Source: Limisphaerales bacterium (GTDB lineage Bacteria; Verrucomicrobiota; Verrucomicrobiia; Limisphaerales; UBA1100). Taken from it: DNA of 44,937 nucleotides. Each line of letters begins with the position of its first letter. Position 1 is the first letter of the stretch. Where the stretch lies: NCBI GenBank assembly GCA_014382585.1, contig JACNJL010000020.1, positions 1-44,937 of the forward strand, given 5' to 3'. The position numbers and the translations under genes are program-made. Shown here piece by piece: positions 37,083 through 44,937 of the stretch. The notes beneath the pieces are model-generated. The model saw only the letters and a program-made list of their open reading frames with translations. It searched no databases and was not told the origin of the DNA.

Positions 37083-38381
37083 TTAGCAATAGACCAAAAC
37101 TAACGGATTGATGGGGGTCATCCGATTGATGGAGTGGATTTTATTGATGTGCCGATCTTCGAGCTTCTTGCCTGCGTCCAGCAGTTTCATTCCGTTGGTA
37201 TTGAAAATAGGCCGCGCAAGCTCCATCCCAGGCTTGAGCTCGATGAGGAGGATTTCGCGTTCGCCGCGGGGCATTCGCGTGAGTGGCACGGCTTTCACCA
37301 GTGCCCTCACGGCATCGGGATCGAACACGTGATCGGCCAGCTCGGTTTCCATATACTTGATGAGCTGCACGTCGGCAGCCGTTTGGTTGCAATAATAAAT
37401 CACCGGCGCGAGTAGGCGCGCAAGGCGCGGGATGGTTTCACCCTTGAGCTTGTCAGGATAACCGGTGCCGTCCCAATGTTCGTGATGATGCTTCACCACT
37501 TCGGCAATGGACGCGAATGGGTTTATTTCCTCCTCATCCTCGGGGTCAGCCATTTGTAACTCGCCGAGGTGCAGCAAGATGTTGGAGCCAATCCCGGGAT
37601 GTTCCTTGATGACGGCCCATTCTTCGTCGGTGCATTTTTCCGGATCCCGCATCCAACGGCGTACCACACCGATTTCAGTATTCATCAGGCCGATGTCGTG
37701 CGCTTCGGCGGCAGTGGATAAAATCTGGGTATCCTCGGGTGAAAGCTCCATCACTTCGCCGATGGATTTACAGATCGCTTTGGCGCGTTGGGCGGTATTG
37801 CCGAGGTTGGGGTGAAACGTGTAGAGCATTTTGTTGATCGCCTCAAAGGCAATTTGCCCGCCCATCGCACTCGCCATACTGCCGCCCCCGCCCCCGCCCC
37901 CGCCGCCGCCGCCGCCGCCGCCGCCCGCGGCCATTTGCTCATTGAGCTGGAGATTGCGATTTTGCAGTGCCTCAATTTCCTTCTTCATCCGGTAACATTG
38001 CGCGGCGTTCATAAGCGTGGCGTGCAGGTCATTGCTCATCCACGGCTTGGAGACGTAGCGGAAGATGAGGCCGCTGTTGAGCACCTCGGTGACTTCCGCG
38101 ATGCTGATGCCGCTGGCAAGCAGGATACGTGTGGCATCGGGCTGTGCTTCCTGCGCTTCTTTGAGCAACTCAATACCAGAGGTGCCGGCGAGGTTTTGCT
38201 CGATCAGGATGATGCCAAAGACTTCCGCCTTCAAATGCTCGCGCGCAAGGGTGTCGCTATCCACCGTGGTGACGTGGAAGCCCATCTGCGGCAGTTGCTC
38301 CTTGAGCGCGGCGAGCACGAGCGCGTCGTCGTCGACGGCCAGCACCTTGTTTACGCTAGGGTCATTGTAGGGATCACTCAT
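37083..38381 (-). CDS. REC-HD-GYP protein with Glu at the phosphorylation site and a polyglycine linker
   Basis: A 432-residue protein. Residues 11-125 form a receiver domain with the acidic pair D18-D19 (VLAVDDDA) and the Lys of VSKPW, but the phosphoacceptor is Glu 61 (GIILIEQNLAGTSG). A run of 15 Gly follows the linker helix, then an HD-GYP-type domain: AHDIGLMNTEIGV at about 226, KEHPGIGSNILLHLG, and HHHEHWDGTGYPDKLKGETI at about 293-312. HD-GYP domains cleave cyclic di-GMP; the HD pair, the HH and the GYP are present, although the Lys after HDIG reads Leu. A C-terminal PilZ-free beta segment (ILLIELKPGMELARPIFNTN) closes it. It is last in the minus-strand signalling operon. Confidence 0.85.
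   Translation of the reverse strand: MSDPYNDPSVNKVLAVDDDALVLAALKEQLPQMGFHVTTVDSDTLAREHLKAEVFGIILIEQNLAGTSGIELLKEAQEAQPDATRILLASGISIAEVTEVLNSGLIFRYVSKPWMSNDLHATLMNAAQCYRMKKEIEALQNRNLQLNEQMAAGGGGGGGGGGGGGGGSMASAMGGQIAFEAINKMLYTFHPNLGNTAQRAKAICKSIGEVMELSPEDTQILSTAAEAHDIGLMNTEIGVVRRWMRDPEKCTDEEWAVIKEHPGIGSNILLHLGELQMADPEDEEEINPFASIAEVVKHHHEHWDGTGYPDKLKGETIPRLARLLAPVIYYCNQTAADVQLIKYMETELADHVFDPDAVRALVKAVPLTRMPRGEREILLIELKPGMELARPIFNTNGMKLLDAGKKLEDRHINKIHSINRMTPINPLVLVYC
37881..37925 (-). repeat. GGC/GGG trinucleotide repeat encoding 15 glycines
   Basis: Forty-five bases made of GGC and GGG codons only, between the receiver and HD domains of the 37083-38381 gene. Eight GGC codons in a row are followed by alternating GGG and GGC. 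Slippage by three bases would change linker length without breaking the frame. Confidence 0.9.
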
Positions 38382-38403
38382 ATCATTGCGTCGTTCAAGT
38401 CTC

Positions 38404-39813
38404 TTAACAGCCTAGCAGACCGCGCGCGCGAATGCACGCCGCGACCGCCGGGGGCACCATTTTCTCCCAAGCATCGTCACCGGCCTGGATGTGCTTCAGC
38501 ACCTCCCGTGAGTGGATGGTGAGGTAATCGGGATTAAATTCATCAATGCCCCGGATAAAATTGTTTTCCACCAAATAATTAAAGAGCCCCTGCAAGTGCT
38601 TGGGCAAACAAAGATCTTTTGCATGAAGCACGCCGCCTTCCGGAATGGCGGCGGGGTACACGTACAGGCGAAGATCATTTTTGAATAATCGCCCACACGC
38701 TTCGAGCAGACCGCCCTCCAATTCGGCATAATATTTTTCCTCAAATATTTCGCGCAAGGTTGGCACGCCCAGCGTTACGCCCACCGGTTCTTTGGTATAC
38801 CGAAAAAGATAGCGGGCGAGTTTATGAAACTCCGCGCAATTGGATACCATCACTTTGTGGTCGCCGCCGAGCCCTTCACCCATAGCCGCAAGGATGTCCA
38901 CGCGCTCCAGAAAATCGCGCGAATCGATTTCTCCTTCGTGCGATAAGTTTTTCAGCGTCATTTCAAACAGCACCGTCACCTCCTTGCCCTCCACCCGTGG
39001 CTCCTCCACAAATTGCGCAAGGCTGCTTTGCAACATATGATGCGTGGTGTGCGTGACTGGCCGGAAACTGCCGCGCTCCAGGATGATGGGCTTGTGATAT
39101 AGCGCCTCGGTGGGATGGGTCACTTCGCCGCTGGTGTCAAACAGGGTGGCTTGAGCCAGTCCCTGTTTCACTAATTCCAGCGCCATCAGCCGATTGTCCA
39201 CCCCCTCAAAATCCGGCCCACTAAAACGCGCCAAGCCCACCTCCGCCCGGCGCGGGCCGAGGCCATCGAGGAGACTGCCGACCAACCGCCCCGGATCCGC
39301 GTGCGATTCCATCGCGCCGTGGATGAGGTTCACGCCGATGATGCCGACGGCCTCCTGTTGTTTCAGATTGTCCTTGTCCAGCAGGCGCACGTGCAGCACC
39401 AAATCGCTGGGCGGTTTGCCGGGGGCAGTTTGAAATCGGATTCCCATCCAACCCTGGCCATCCTGTTGACGGCTGAAACTGCGGGCGGCCACAGTATTGG
39501 CGTACACAAAAAAGCGCGTATCCGCGCCGCGCTCGGGCGCGAGGCGTTGGTCGAGTAAACCATATTCGTGATCCAACATATGGCGCAGACGATCCTCACT
39601 CACGTAGCGTTCGGAGGGGCCATAGATGGCGTCGCTCACGGCCATATCGTAGGCGCTCATGCTCTTGGCCACCGTGCCGGATGCGCCGCCCACGCGGAAA
39701 AACCACCGCGCCACTTCCTGCCCCGCGCCGATCTCAGCGAAGGTGCCGTATTGGCCGCGATCGAAATTGATGGCCTGCGCCTTTTGCGAAGTATTAAGCG
39801 TGGGTTCAGTCAT
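38404..39813 (-). CDS. Conserved protein of unknown function (about 470 aa)
   Basis: A 469-residue soluble protein. It begins MTEPTLNTSQKAQAINFDRG and then GTFAEIGAGQEVARWFFRVG, with SMSAYDMAVSDAIYGPSERY, HMLDHEYGLLDQRL and HVRLLDKDNLKQQEAVGIIG. I recall this sequence pattern from many genomes, where it carries inconsistent labels (TonB-dependent receptor, nicotinate-nucleotide adenylyltransferase). I see no beta-barrel, plug, signal peptide or HxGH nucleotidyltransferase motif that would justify them. It sits between an HDOD and an HD-GYP gene (12 and 22 nt). The ATG at 39813 is chosen over a TTG 6 nt upstream. Confidence 0.75.
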   Translation of the reverse strand: MTEPTLNTSQKAQAINFDRGQYGTFAEIGAGQEVARWFFRVGGASGTVAKSMSAYDMAVSDAIYGPSERYVSEDRLRHMLDHEYGLLDQRLAPERGADTRFFVYANTVAARSFSRQQDGQGWMGIRFQTAPGKPPSDLVLHVRLLDKDNLKQQEAVGIIGVNLIHGAMESHADPGRLVGSLLDGLGPRRAEVGLARFSGPDFEGVDNRLMALELVKQGLAQATLFDTSGEVTHPTEALYHKPIILERGSFRPVTHTTHHMLQSSLAQFVEEPRVEGKEVTVLFEMTLKNLSHEGEIDSRDFLERVDILAAMGEGLGGDHKVMVSNCAEFHKLARYLFRYTKEPVGVTLGVPTLREIFEEKYYAELEGGLLEACGRLFKNDLRLYVYPAAIPEGGVLHAKDLCLPKHLQGLFNYLVENNFIRGIDEFNPDYLTIHSREVLKHIQAGDDAWEKMVPPAVAACIRARGLLGC

Positions 39814-39825
39814 TAGCAAAACGAC

Positions 39826-40758
39826 TTAGAGTCCAAACGATTTCAGGTCGGACTTTGCCGCTTCGAGTTCCGCATCCAAATCCAGTTCCAGTCCGTAGCT
39901 CATTTGGTACTGGCCCAAAAACTGCCACTCGGGGAGCTCCTCGAAAGGCTGATCGTAATCCATAATGCGCGCGCCGAAAATATTAAGCTGTTTATAATTC
40001 ACCAACGCATCCGCCACCGCCACACAGGCGGAGAGAAATTTGCTGTTGTCCGGCTGATCATCGAGCGTGGTGTTGAAGGGATCGTGATGATACCACACCG
40101 CGCGGATCACCTCGAGGTGTGCCTGCATACATTCGCAAATGGCCGCCCCGATTTGGGCGTGGGTCACGCCGAGGAACTCGCGCTCCACCAGCACGTGCCC
40201 ACACGCACGTTCGGTGGCGCGGATGATGATCGCATCAAACTCCTCCGGAAAATAATGCTCGAGCAACAGCTTGCCGCAATCGTGCAGCAACCCGGCGAGA
40301 TATTCCGAGCCGCACGGCGGACGATACGCCGCGGCCACACGCTCGGTGAGGCGCGCCACCATAATGCTGTGCAGCCAAAACGCGCCCCAATCCACCTGTG
40401 ATTTTAAATGCTCAAAATTTTTCATTACGCCCATCGCAAAGGCGATGCGGCGAATTTGTTGCATCCCGATCAGCATCATCGCCTGATCGATGCTCGAGAT
40501 GCGGCGCGCGGCAAAGCCCACCGAGCTGGCCACCCGAATGACGTCCGAAGCGAGGCCGGGATCCATTTGGATGACTTTGCCGACGTCTTCCATCTGGCAA
40601 TTTTCATCCCGCGATATCTCCGCCAGCTTCATTGCGGCGGCATTGAAAGGGGGGATCACCGGATCGCCAGCGAGCAAATAGATAAGCTTGTCCGACACCC
40701 ACTTTTTGTCGTGGGATTCGTAGGCAAGATATTTGACTAGTTTATCGGATTTGGACAC
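39826..40758 (-). CDS. HDOD-domain signalling protein
   Basis: A 310-residue protein with an HDOD domain over about residues 35-235: LLAGDPVIPPFNAAAMKLAE, DVGKVIQMDPGLASDVIRVA, ISSIDQAMMLIGMQQIRRIA and the HD-like YLAGLLHDCGKLLLEHYFPE, then HAQIGAAICECM. HDOD proteins often regulate motility or cyclic-di-GMP pathways and mostly lack enzymatic proof. It starts with a GTG; a nearby ATG is out of frame. It follows the LuxR-type regulator by 51 nt and precedes the 38404 gene by 12 nt. Confidence 0.85.
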   Translation of the reverse strand: MSKSDKLVKYLAYESHDKKWVSDKLIYLLAGDPVIPPFNAAAMKLAEISRDENCQMEDVGKVIQMDPGLASDVIRVASSVGFAARRISSIDQAMMLIGMQQIRRIAFAMGVMKNFEHLKSQVDWGAFWLHSIMVARLTERVAAAYRPPCGSEYLAGLLHDCGKLLLEHYFPEEFDAIIIRATERACGHVLVEREFLGVTHAQIGAAICECMQAHLEVIRAVWYHHDPFNTTLDDQPDNSKFLSACVAVADALVNYKQLNIFGARIMDYDQPFEELPEWQFLGQYQMSYGLELDLDAELEAAKSDLKSFGL

Positions 40759-40809
40759 GCGGCATTTATGCCGTCAAGCGCGACAGGAAGCCAATGAATT
40801 CTTGGCCGG

Positions 40810-41694
40810 TTACTTTGCCTTGGCGGACGGTGCCTTGTTGATCTTTTTCTCGCGGGACCATTGGTACGCGCGAAATGTCAGGACCGCGCTGTCGCGAAGG
40901 TCCAGCTTATCGCGGATGTGGTTTCGGTGAGCTTGAATGGTGTAGTGGCTCACTTTGAGGTTGCGGGATATTTGCACAGTGCTCAATCCCTGGCCAATGA
41001 GGTCAAACACTTCAATTTCACGCGGGCTCAAACGCTCAATGCCCTGCACACGGCCGTTGTGCTCACTTTTTCCGTTGGCGATGGGGTCGCCGTTGAACAG
41101 GGTTGATTCAAGTAATGTCTGCAATTCCCGTGAGAGGGTTTCCTGATGGTGCAATACCAATCGGTTAATTTTTTCATCGGTCACCGTGCCTCCACGAAGG
41201 GGGGTGCCCACGCCGAGCAGTCCAATCAGTTTTCCGTTCGGCGCGTTCACCAATCCGGTGCTGAGATCCACTGGAAACTCCCGCCCTTTGGCGTCGCGAT
41301 TGATCAACCGTCCACACCAATGGCCTTGAAGCGTTTCCTCGTGAATTTGTTTCCGGAGTTTTTTGGTGAGTTTTTTGGGGTTCACCAAACCCTCCACTTG
41401 CGTGCCCAGCGCCATTTGAGAGGAATACCCATAAAGCCGCCGCCATGCGCCGTTCACATAAAGCAACTGGCCAGTCTGCGGATCAACCACGGAAATGGCG
41501 TCAGTGACCAACTCCCAGGTTTCTGCCAATAAACGCAAATGTTTGCGATGCCCCTTATGCGTCAGGCAACTTGCCAACCGAACAACCGATCTAGGCCGCA
41601 TACAACCACAGTTGACCTCCTGTTTATTGATCTTTTTTCCGATTTTTTCCGCCCGTTTCGCCCGTTTCGCCCGTTTTGCCTTTTTTGAATTCAT
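40810..41694 (-). CDS. PAS-LuxR family transcription regulator
   Basis: A 294-residue protein. The first 25 residues are very basic because of a KRA repeat (KKAKRAKRAKRAEKIGKKIN). A PAS domain covers about 58-165 (TWELVTDAISVVDPQTGQLL, GAWRRLYGYSSQMALG, RLINRDAKGREFPVDLSTGL). A LuxR-type HTH is at about 222-280 (RLSPREIEVFDLIGQGLSTV, QISRNLKVSHYTIQAHRNHI). It would sense a small molecule or redox state and bind DNA. The ATG at 41694 is chosen: the open frame continues upstream but runs into the terminator of the next gene. AAGGGA lies about 10 nt before it. Confidence 0.85.
   Translation of the reverse strand: MNSKKAKRAKRAKRAEKIGKKINKQEVNCGCMRPRSVVRLASCLTHKGHRKHLRLLAETWELVTDAISVVDPQTGQLLYVNGAWRRLYGYSSQMALGTQVEGLVNPKKLTKKLRKQIHEETLQGHWCGRLINRDAKGREFPVDLSTGLVNAPNGKLIGLLGVGTPLRGGTVTDEKINRLVLHHQETLSRELQTLLESTLFNGDPIANGKSEHNGRVQGIERLSPREIEVFDLIGQGLSTVQISRNLKVSHYTIQAHRNHIRDKLDLRDSAVLTFRAYQWSREKKINKAPSAKAK
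41651..41677 (-). repeat. Three 9-bp tandem repeats coding for KRA units
   Basis: Plus strand GCCCGTTTC occurs three times in a row (last copy GCCCGTTTT). It encodes the KRAKRAKRA tail of the LuxR-type regulator. A separate 9-bp repeat of GAAAAAAGT (three copies, 41744-41768) lies upstream, next to the terminator. Confidence 0.7.
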
Positions 41695-41762
41695 CGAGAT
41701 TCGTCCCTTCTCTATTAATACGCATTCCAGGCATGAAATTACCGAAAAAAGTGAAAAAAGTG

Positions 41763-41798
41763 AAAAAATTCCCATCACCCGAAAGCGGGTGTGGGGAA
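41763..41798 (-). terminator. Terminator of the proline-rich protein gene
   Basis: CACCCG and CGGGTG (41776-41791) form a 6-bp stem with an AAAG loop, extended by CCC/GGG after a small bulge. On the minus strand it is followed by six T. It lies 40 nt past the stop at 41838. Confidence 0.8.
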
Positions 41799-41837
41799 AA
41801 AAGGGGTAATCCTGCTGTTTTACCCTAAACCAAGCGC

Positions 41838-44800
41838 CTAAACATCTTTTTCTTGATCCTTCGTTTGCTGATCAGCCTCGCTTTGAATGCTGGGCGAGCC
41901 GGGCATGGGCGGCAATGGCGGCAATCCCGGCTTGGGCGCAATCCCTCCCGCACCTGGCAGAGGAGGCAATCCCGGCGCACCCCCGAGTTTGGGTGGGGAT
42001 GGCATCGCGGGCAACGCTGGCAGGGTTGGCATTTCTTTACCTTCGCCGGCATTCAAGCGGTCAGCCCGATCTTGTGCGATGCGTTGAAGTTTGTTTTTCA
42101 ACATCGCTTGTTCCGCTGCCGCAGCTGGATCAGAATCAGGCGTGGGAGGGAAGGCGGGCAACTCCGGCTTAGGTGGTGGCCCTCCTACAGGACTGGCAGG
42201 GCTACCGGGGAAAGCTGGTAAAACAGGCTTGGGCGAGGCCCCTCCTGAAGCTCCCGAAGCTCCCGAACTGTCGGGCATAGGCGGCAGCGCGGGCTTGGGT
42301 GCGTCGGGGCCGGCTACCGGCAGTACCGTATCTGGATTGGCCGACCCGTCTTTTTTCTTTTTAGAAAATAATTTACCGAAGAATCCTTTCTTTTCTTCCG
42401 GCGCAGACGGCGCGGGCAGATCCGGCAATGTCGAGACGGGCGGGGAGTCGGGCGGGGGATCAGCGTTTGGAAACGCTGGAATTTCAGGTTTATCGCCAGC
42501 AGGTTTGGGCGGCGTTGGCAATGTCGACAATTTCGGTTTGTCAGCCGCTTTGGGAAACGCGGGGAGTTCGGGTTTATCTTCGCCGGAGGCGGGCAACGCA
42601 GGCAACGCGGGTTTGTCGCCGGCGGGTTTCGGCAGTTTAGGCAGCGTGGGCGGACCGGATGAATCGCTGCCAAGTGCGGGTAATGCCGGAAGTGCCGGTT
42701 TATCTCCACCGGGTTTGGGCAACTCGGGGAGAGCAGGTTTTTCGGCTGCGGGTTTGGGCAATGAGGGAAGTTTTGGTTTATCTTCCGAAACCGGCTTGAG
42801 CATCGCCACGGGTTTGGCGATCTTGGGTTTGGGCAACGGCTCTGCTTCACCGGATTTGGGTAGCGGCGGTTCCTCATCGGGGGCAGGCGGTTGATCGCGA
42901 TCGATTACCGGCTTGGCCACTTGTACCGGCGCATCATCAATCCGGTCTTGTTGGATGAAATCCGCCTCATGCTCGGCCGCCGCCTGGAGACGAACCATTT
43001 TTTCCTCGTCCGCACGCACGATTTTGCGGGCATCGAGCTTGGCGATCATCGCTGTGATTTCGCCGGATTCGATGTTGACTTGTTCCTCAATTTTCTCGCG
43101 CCGTTTGAGCAATACTTCCTGTTCGTGCTCTAAACGGGAATGCTCATCGTCTTCCTCAAACTTGATGTCCTTGGCGCGTTTTTGAAACGCACTTTCCTTG
43201 TTCTCGATCTCCTGCTTGAGGGATGCCTCTTCCCCTCCCAGTTGCTCAATATCGGATTTGTGGTGGACAATCTCCTCCTCGTCGGCCTTCACGCGCTCGA
43301 GGTATCGCTCGCGGGCTGCGCGACTTTCTTCCTCGCGCCGAAGATCTTCCGTTTCCTTGCGCCGGATGCGCTCTGTTTCATCCTCGTGCAGTTGATGCAG
43401 TTCACGATCCAGATCAGTGAGGCGATCTTCGTGGTCGAGGTGAGCTGCTTTCTTGGCGCGAATGGTATGGCGCACCAAATCCTCGTCGTGCTCGTATTCC
43501 TGTTTTAACTTTTCAAGAGCGGCCTGGTTTTTCTCGAGTTTGGCAACGTCGGATTTTTTGACCTTGTCAATTTCACTATCAATCTGCGCTAACTCCTTGC
43601 GGGCGCGCTCGAGGGCGGTTTTGTGCGCCTCAAGTTCCTCACGCGCCATCAATTCTTCCCGGGCGCGAGCTTCTTTCAACTCGCGCTGGGCGTTTTCCAC
43701 TGCCGATTCGGCCTCAATGCGAGATTTTCGTTTAGAGTCCACTGGGTCTATTTCTTTCTTTGCGCGACGCTTCGGGGTGGGGATAATCGGTTTAGCTTCG
43801 GGCTCAAGCGGCGGGGTGCTGCCCGCTTCAAATTCAATATCCGGATCCGTCTCGTCGTCGTTCTTAATGATAGGCAACGCCGGTTTATCCGGCTCGGGTG
43901 GCTTGGGTGATAGAAGCGGTTTACTGGGTTCAGGTGATTCCGGGGGTTCAGGTGATTTAGAAACCGGTTCCTCGGGCATAGGAACGACCGGTTTGGGCCC
44001 GGTTGGCAACGGGGGCACTGCGGGTTTCGCCGGAGCATCCTCGTCCGATGTAGGCGGAACAGGCGATACGAGGGGTAATTTAGGCTTAGGCAATGCCACA
44101 TTAGCGGGAACAGGCGGGAGCCCTCCAGTAGGCTTGGATATTTCAGGCACTTTAGGAGTTTCAGGCACTTTGGGAGTTTCAGGTAAATCAGGTAAATCCA
44201 ACTTCGGCACATCCGAAGGCTTGGGCAAGCCCGGCTCGGGCAAAGTAATTTTTCCAGCGATCGGCCCCAACCCCGGCGCCAACCCCGGCGCCGCCGCGGG
44301 TTTTGGCGGTGTGGTCGGCATAGGCGCAGGCACACTGGGAACCTTGGGCACTTCAGGTACTTCAGGCACATTGGGCACGGCCGGTGCAGGCGCAGTCGTT
44401 GGCACCAACGGCGCAGGGGGGCCGGGAGCAGCAACCTTTGGCACTTCAATCGCGCCGCCTGCCGGCCCCATCGAAATCGCCTCCATCGCCGCGGGCGCAG
44501 CGGGGGCAGGGGCAGCCGGAAACTCTTCAAGCTTTGCCACCATCGCCTGCAACGGCGACGCATACGCTGGATCCCCCGCCAAATTAATTGCGCCATCCGG
44601 ATCCGTCACACTATCAAAAAACTCCGTCTCACCCGCATCCGTTCTGACTAGCTTATGAGTCGCCGTTTCCACACCCCGGCCCGAAGGCGTCAACGTCAAT
44701 GGCGGCGCACCCTCTGAAATCGAAATTGATTCCCCTACATCCGACGTCTCAAACTCAACCCGCATCCCATCCGGCCCGTTCATGATATAGAAAAAAGTAG

Positions 44801-44937
44801 CCTCACCCACATCCGCCGGAGCTGGCGCGGGTACCGCCGGAGCTGGCGCGGGTACCGCCGGAGCTGGCGCGGGTACCGCCGGAGCTGGCGCGGGTACCGC
44901 CGGAGCTGGCGCGGGTACCGCCGGAGCTGGCGCGGGT
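41838..44937 (-). CDS. Very large proline-rich coiled-coil protein, N-terminus beyond right edge
   Basis: More than 1030 residues are present and the reading frame is still open at the right edge, because the first 40 residues visible are PAPAPAV repeats without a start codon. Order of parts: the repeat; a small folded piece (about 44-135, ATFFYIMNGPDGMRVEFETS); a Pro/Ala/Lys-rich region (PSVPAPMPTTPPKPAAAPGL); a highly charged helix of about 300 residues (HKTALERARKELAQIDSEID, DETERIRRKETEDLRREEES); and another Pro-rich region with KLPSLPKPAAEKPALPELPK-like units. A patch KKGFFGKLFSKKKKDG is very basic. I do not recognise it. It may be a cell-envelope or polar scaffold; no signal or membrane helix is visible in the part seen. 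Confidence 0.75.
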   Translation of the reverse strand, partial: PAPAPAVPAPAPAVPAPAPAVPAPAPAVPAPAPAVPAPAPADVGEATFFYIMNGPDGMRVEFETSDVGESISISEGAPPLTLTPSGRGVETATHKLVRTDAGETEFFDSVTDPDGAINLAGDPAYASPLQAMVAKLEEFPAAPAPAAPAAMEAISMGPAGGAIEVPKVAAPGPPAPLVPTTAPAPAVPNVPEVPEVPKVPSVPAPMPTTPPKPAAAPGLAPGLGPIAGKITLPEPGLPKPSDVPKLDLPDLPETPKVPETPKVPEISKPTGGLPPVPANVALPKPKLPLVSPVPPTSDEDAPAKPAVPPLPTGPKPVVPMPEEPVSKSPEPPESPEPSKPLLSPKPPEPDKPALPIIKNDDETDPDIEFEAGSTPPLEPEAKPIIPTPKRRAKKEIDPVDSKRKSRIEAESAVENAQRELKEARAREELMAREELEAHKTALERARKELAQIDSEIDKVKKSDVAKLEKNQAALEKLKQEYEHDEDLVRHTIRAKKAAHLDHEDRLTDLDRELHQLHEDETERIRRKETEDLRREEESRAARERYLERVKADEEEIVHHKSDIEQLGGEEASLKQEIENKESAFQKRAKDIKFEEDDEHSRLEHEQEVLLKRREKIEEQVNIESGEITAMIAKLDARKIVRADEEKMVRLQAAAEHEADFIQQDRIDDAPVQVAKPVIDRDQPPAPDEEPPLPKSGEAEPLPKPKIAKPVAMLKPVSEDKPKLPSLPKPAAEKPALPELPKPGGDKPALPALPALGSDSSGPPTLPKLPKPAGDKPALPALPASGEDKPELPAFPKAADKPKLSTLPTPPKPAGDKPEIPAFPNADPPPDSPPVSTLPDLPAPSAPEEKKGFFGKLFSKKKKDGSANPDTVLPVAGPDAPKPALPPMPDSSGASGASGGASPKPVLPAFPGSPASPVGGPPPKPELPAFPPTPDSDPAAAAEQAMLKNKLQRIAQDRADRLNAGEGKEMPTLPALPAMPSPPKLGGAPGLPPLPGAGGIAPKPGLPPLPPMPGSPSIQSEADQQTKDQEKDV
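44818..44937 (-). repeat. 21-bp tandem repeat coding for a 7-residue PAPAPAV unit
   Basis: Six copies, the last cut by the edge, of a 21-bp unit (plus strand GGAGCTGGCGCGGGTACCGCC). The copies are identical, which suggests recent expansion. The unit is a multiple of three and in frame with the 41838 gene, so it is coding and not a regulatory array. Confidence 0.9.

Noticed and set aside
38404-39813. TonB-dependent receptor or nicotinate-nucleotide adenylyltransferase
   Set aside because: There is no signal peptide, TonB box, barrel pattern or HxGH motif.
41695-41778. 28-codon upstream extension of the LuxR-type gene
   Set aside because: It begins inside the terminator of the neighbouring gene and codes for FSLFSLF, a product of the A/T repeats.
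44808-44810. GTG as start codon of the proline-rich protein
   Set aside because: The frame is open through the PAPAPAV repeats to the right edge, so this GTG is more likely an internal Val codon.
44818-44937. CRISPR-like array at the right edge
   Set aside because: The 21-bp units are adjacent, without spacers, and in frame with a coding sequence.

Overview
The window is a nearly complete flagellar gene cluster from a Gram-negative bacterium. FlgH and FlgI (L and P rings) show that there is an LPS-type outer membrane. The GC-rich codon use, the order flgB-flgC-fliE-fliF-fliG-fliH-fliI-fliJ-(motE-like)-fliK-flgD-flgE, and several large secreted proteins of no recognised family fit a member of the PVC group, perhaps Verrucomicrobiota. 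That placement is an impression from protein style, not a computed phylogeny. I saw no tRNA, rRNA, CRISPR array, transposase or phage gene.

Layout. (1) 1-10651, minus strand: one tight operon for rod, MS ring, switch, export ATPase, hook cap, hook-length control and hook, with flgE running off the left edge. (2) 10652-10955: a divergent control region with a good sigma-54 promoter facing each way. (3) 10956-17299, plus strand: a Sel1-repeat protein with a degenerate HtrA-like protease domain, a small membrane protein, fliA (sigma-28), motA, motB and a small Cys-tailed protein. (4) 17380-21470, plus: fliD behind its own sigma-54 promoter, a lipoprotein, an FlgM-like protein, fliS and a FliT-like protein, ending in a terminator. 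(5) 21629-36016, plus: sigma-54 promoter, flgF, flgG, flgA, flgH, flgI, flgK, flgL, flgJ, flgN, two unknown secreted proteins, a second FlgN-like protein, an NtrC-type sigma-54 activator and a TPR-glycosyltransferase. (6) 36072-36863, minus: flagellin with sigma-28-like promoters and a strong terminator. (7) 37083-41694, minus: a probable signalling operon (LuxR/PAS regulator, HDOD protein, conserved unknown protein, REC-HD-GYP protein). (8) 41838 to the right edge, minus: a very large proline-rich coiled-coil protein whose N-terminus lies outside.

The parts suggest a two-step hierarchy. The NtrC-type activator and sigma-54 would switch on the basal-body, hook, cap and fliA operons. FliA, restrained by the FlgM-like protein, would then switch on flagellin. 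Genes for FliM/FliN, FliL, the export gate (FliPQR, FlhA, FlhB), FlhF/FlhG and chemotaxis are not here; the first ones may lie left of flgE.

The observations that seem least ordinary are a shared beta-module inserted twice in FlgE and once in FliD, the Sel1/EF-hand/pseudoprotease protein under sigma-54 control, two sigma-54 promoters placed so close to flgB and flgF that their mRNAs should be almost leaderless, and an HD-GYP regulator whose receiver has Glu at the phosphorylation site followed by a 15-glycine linker.
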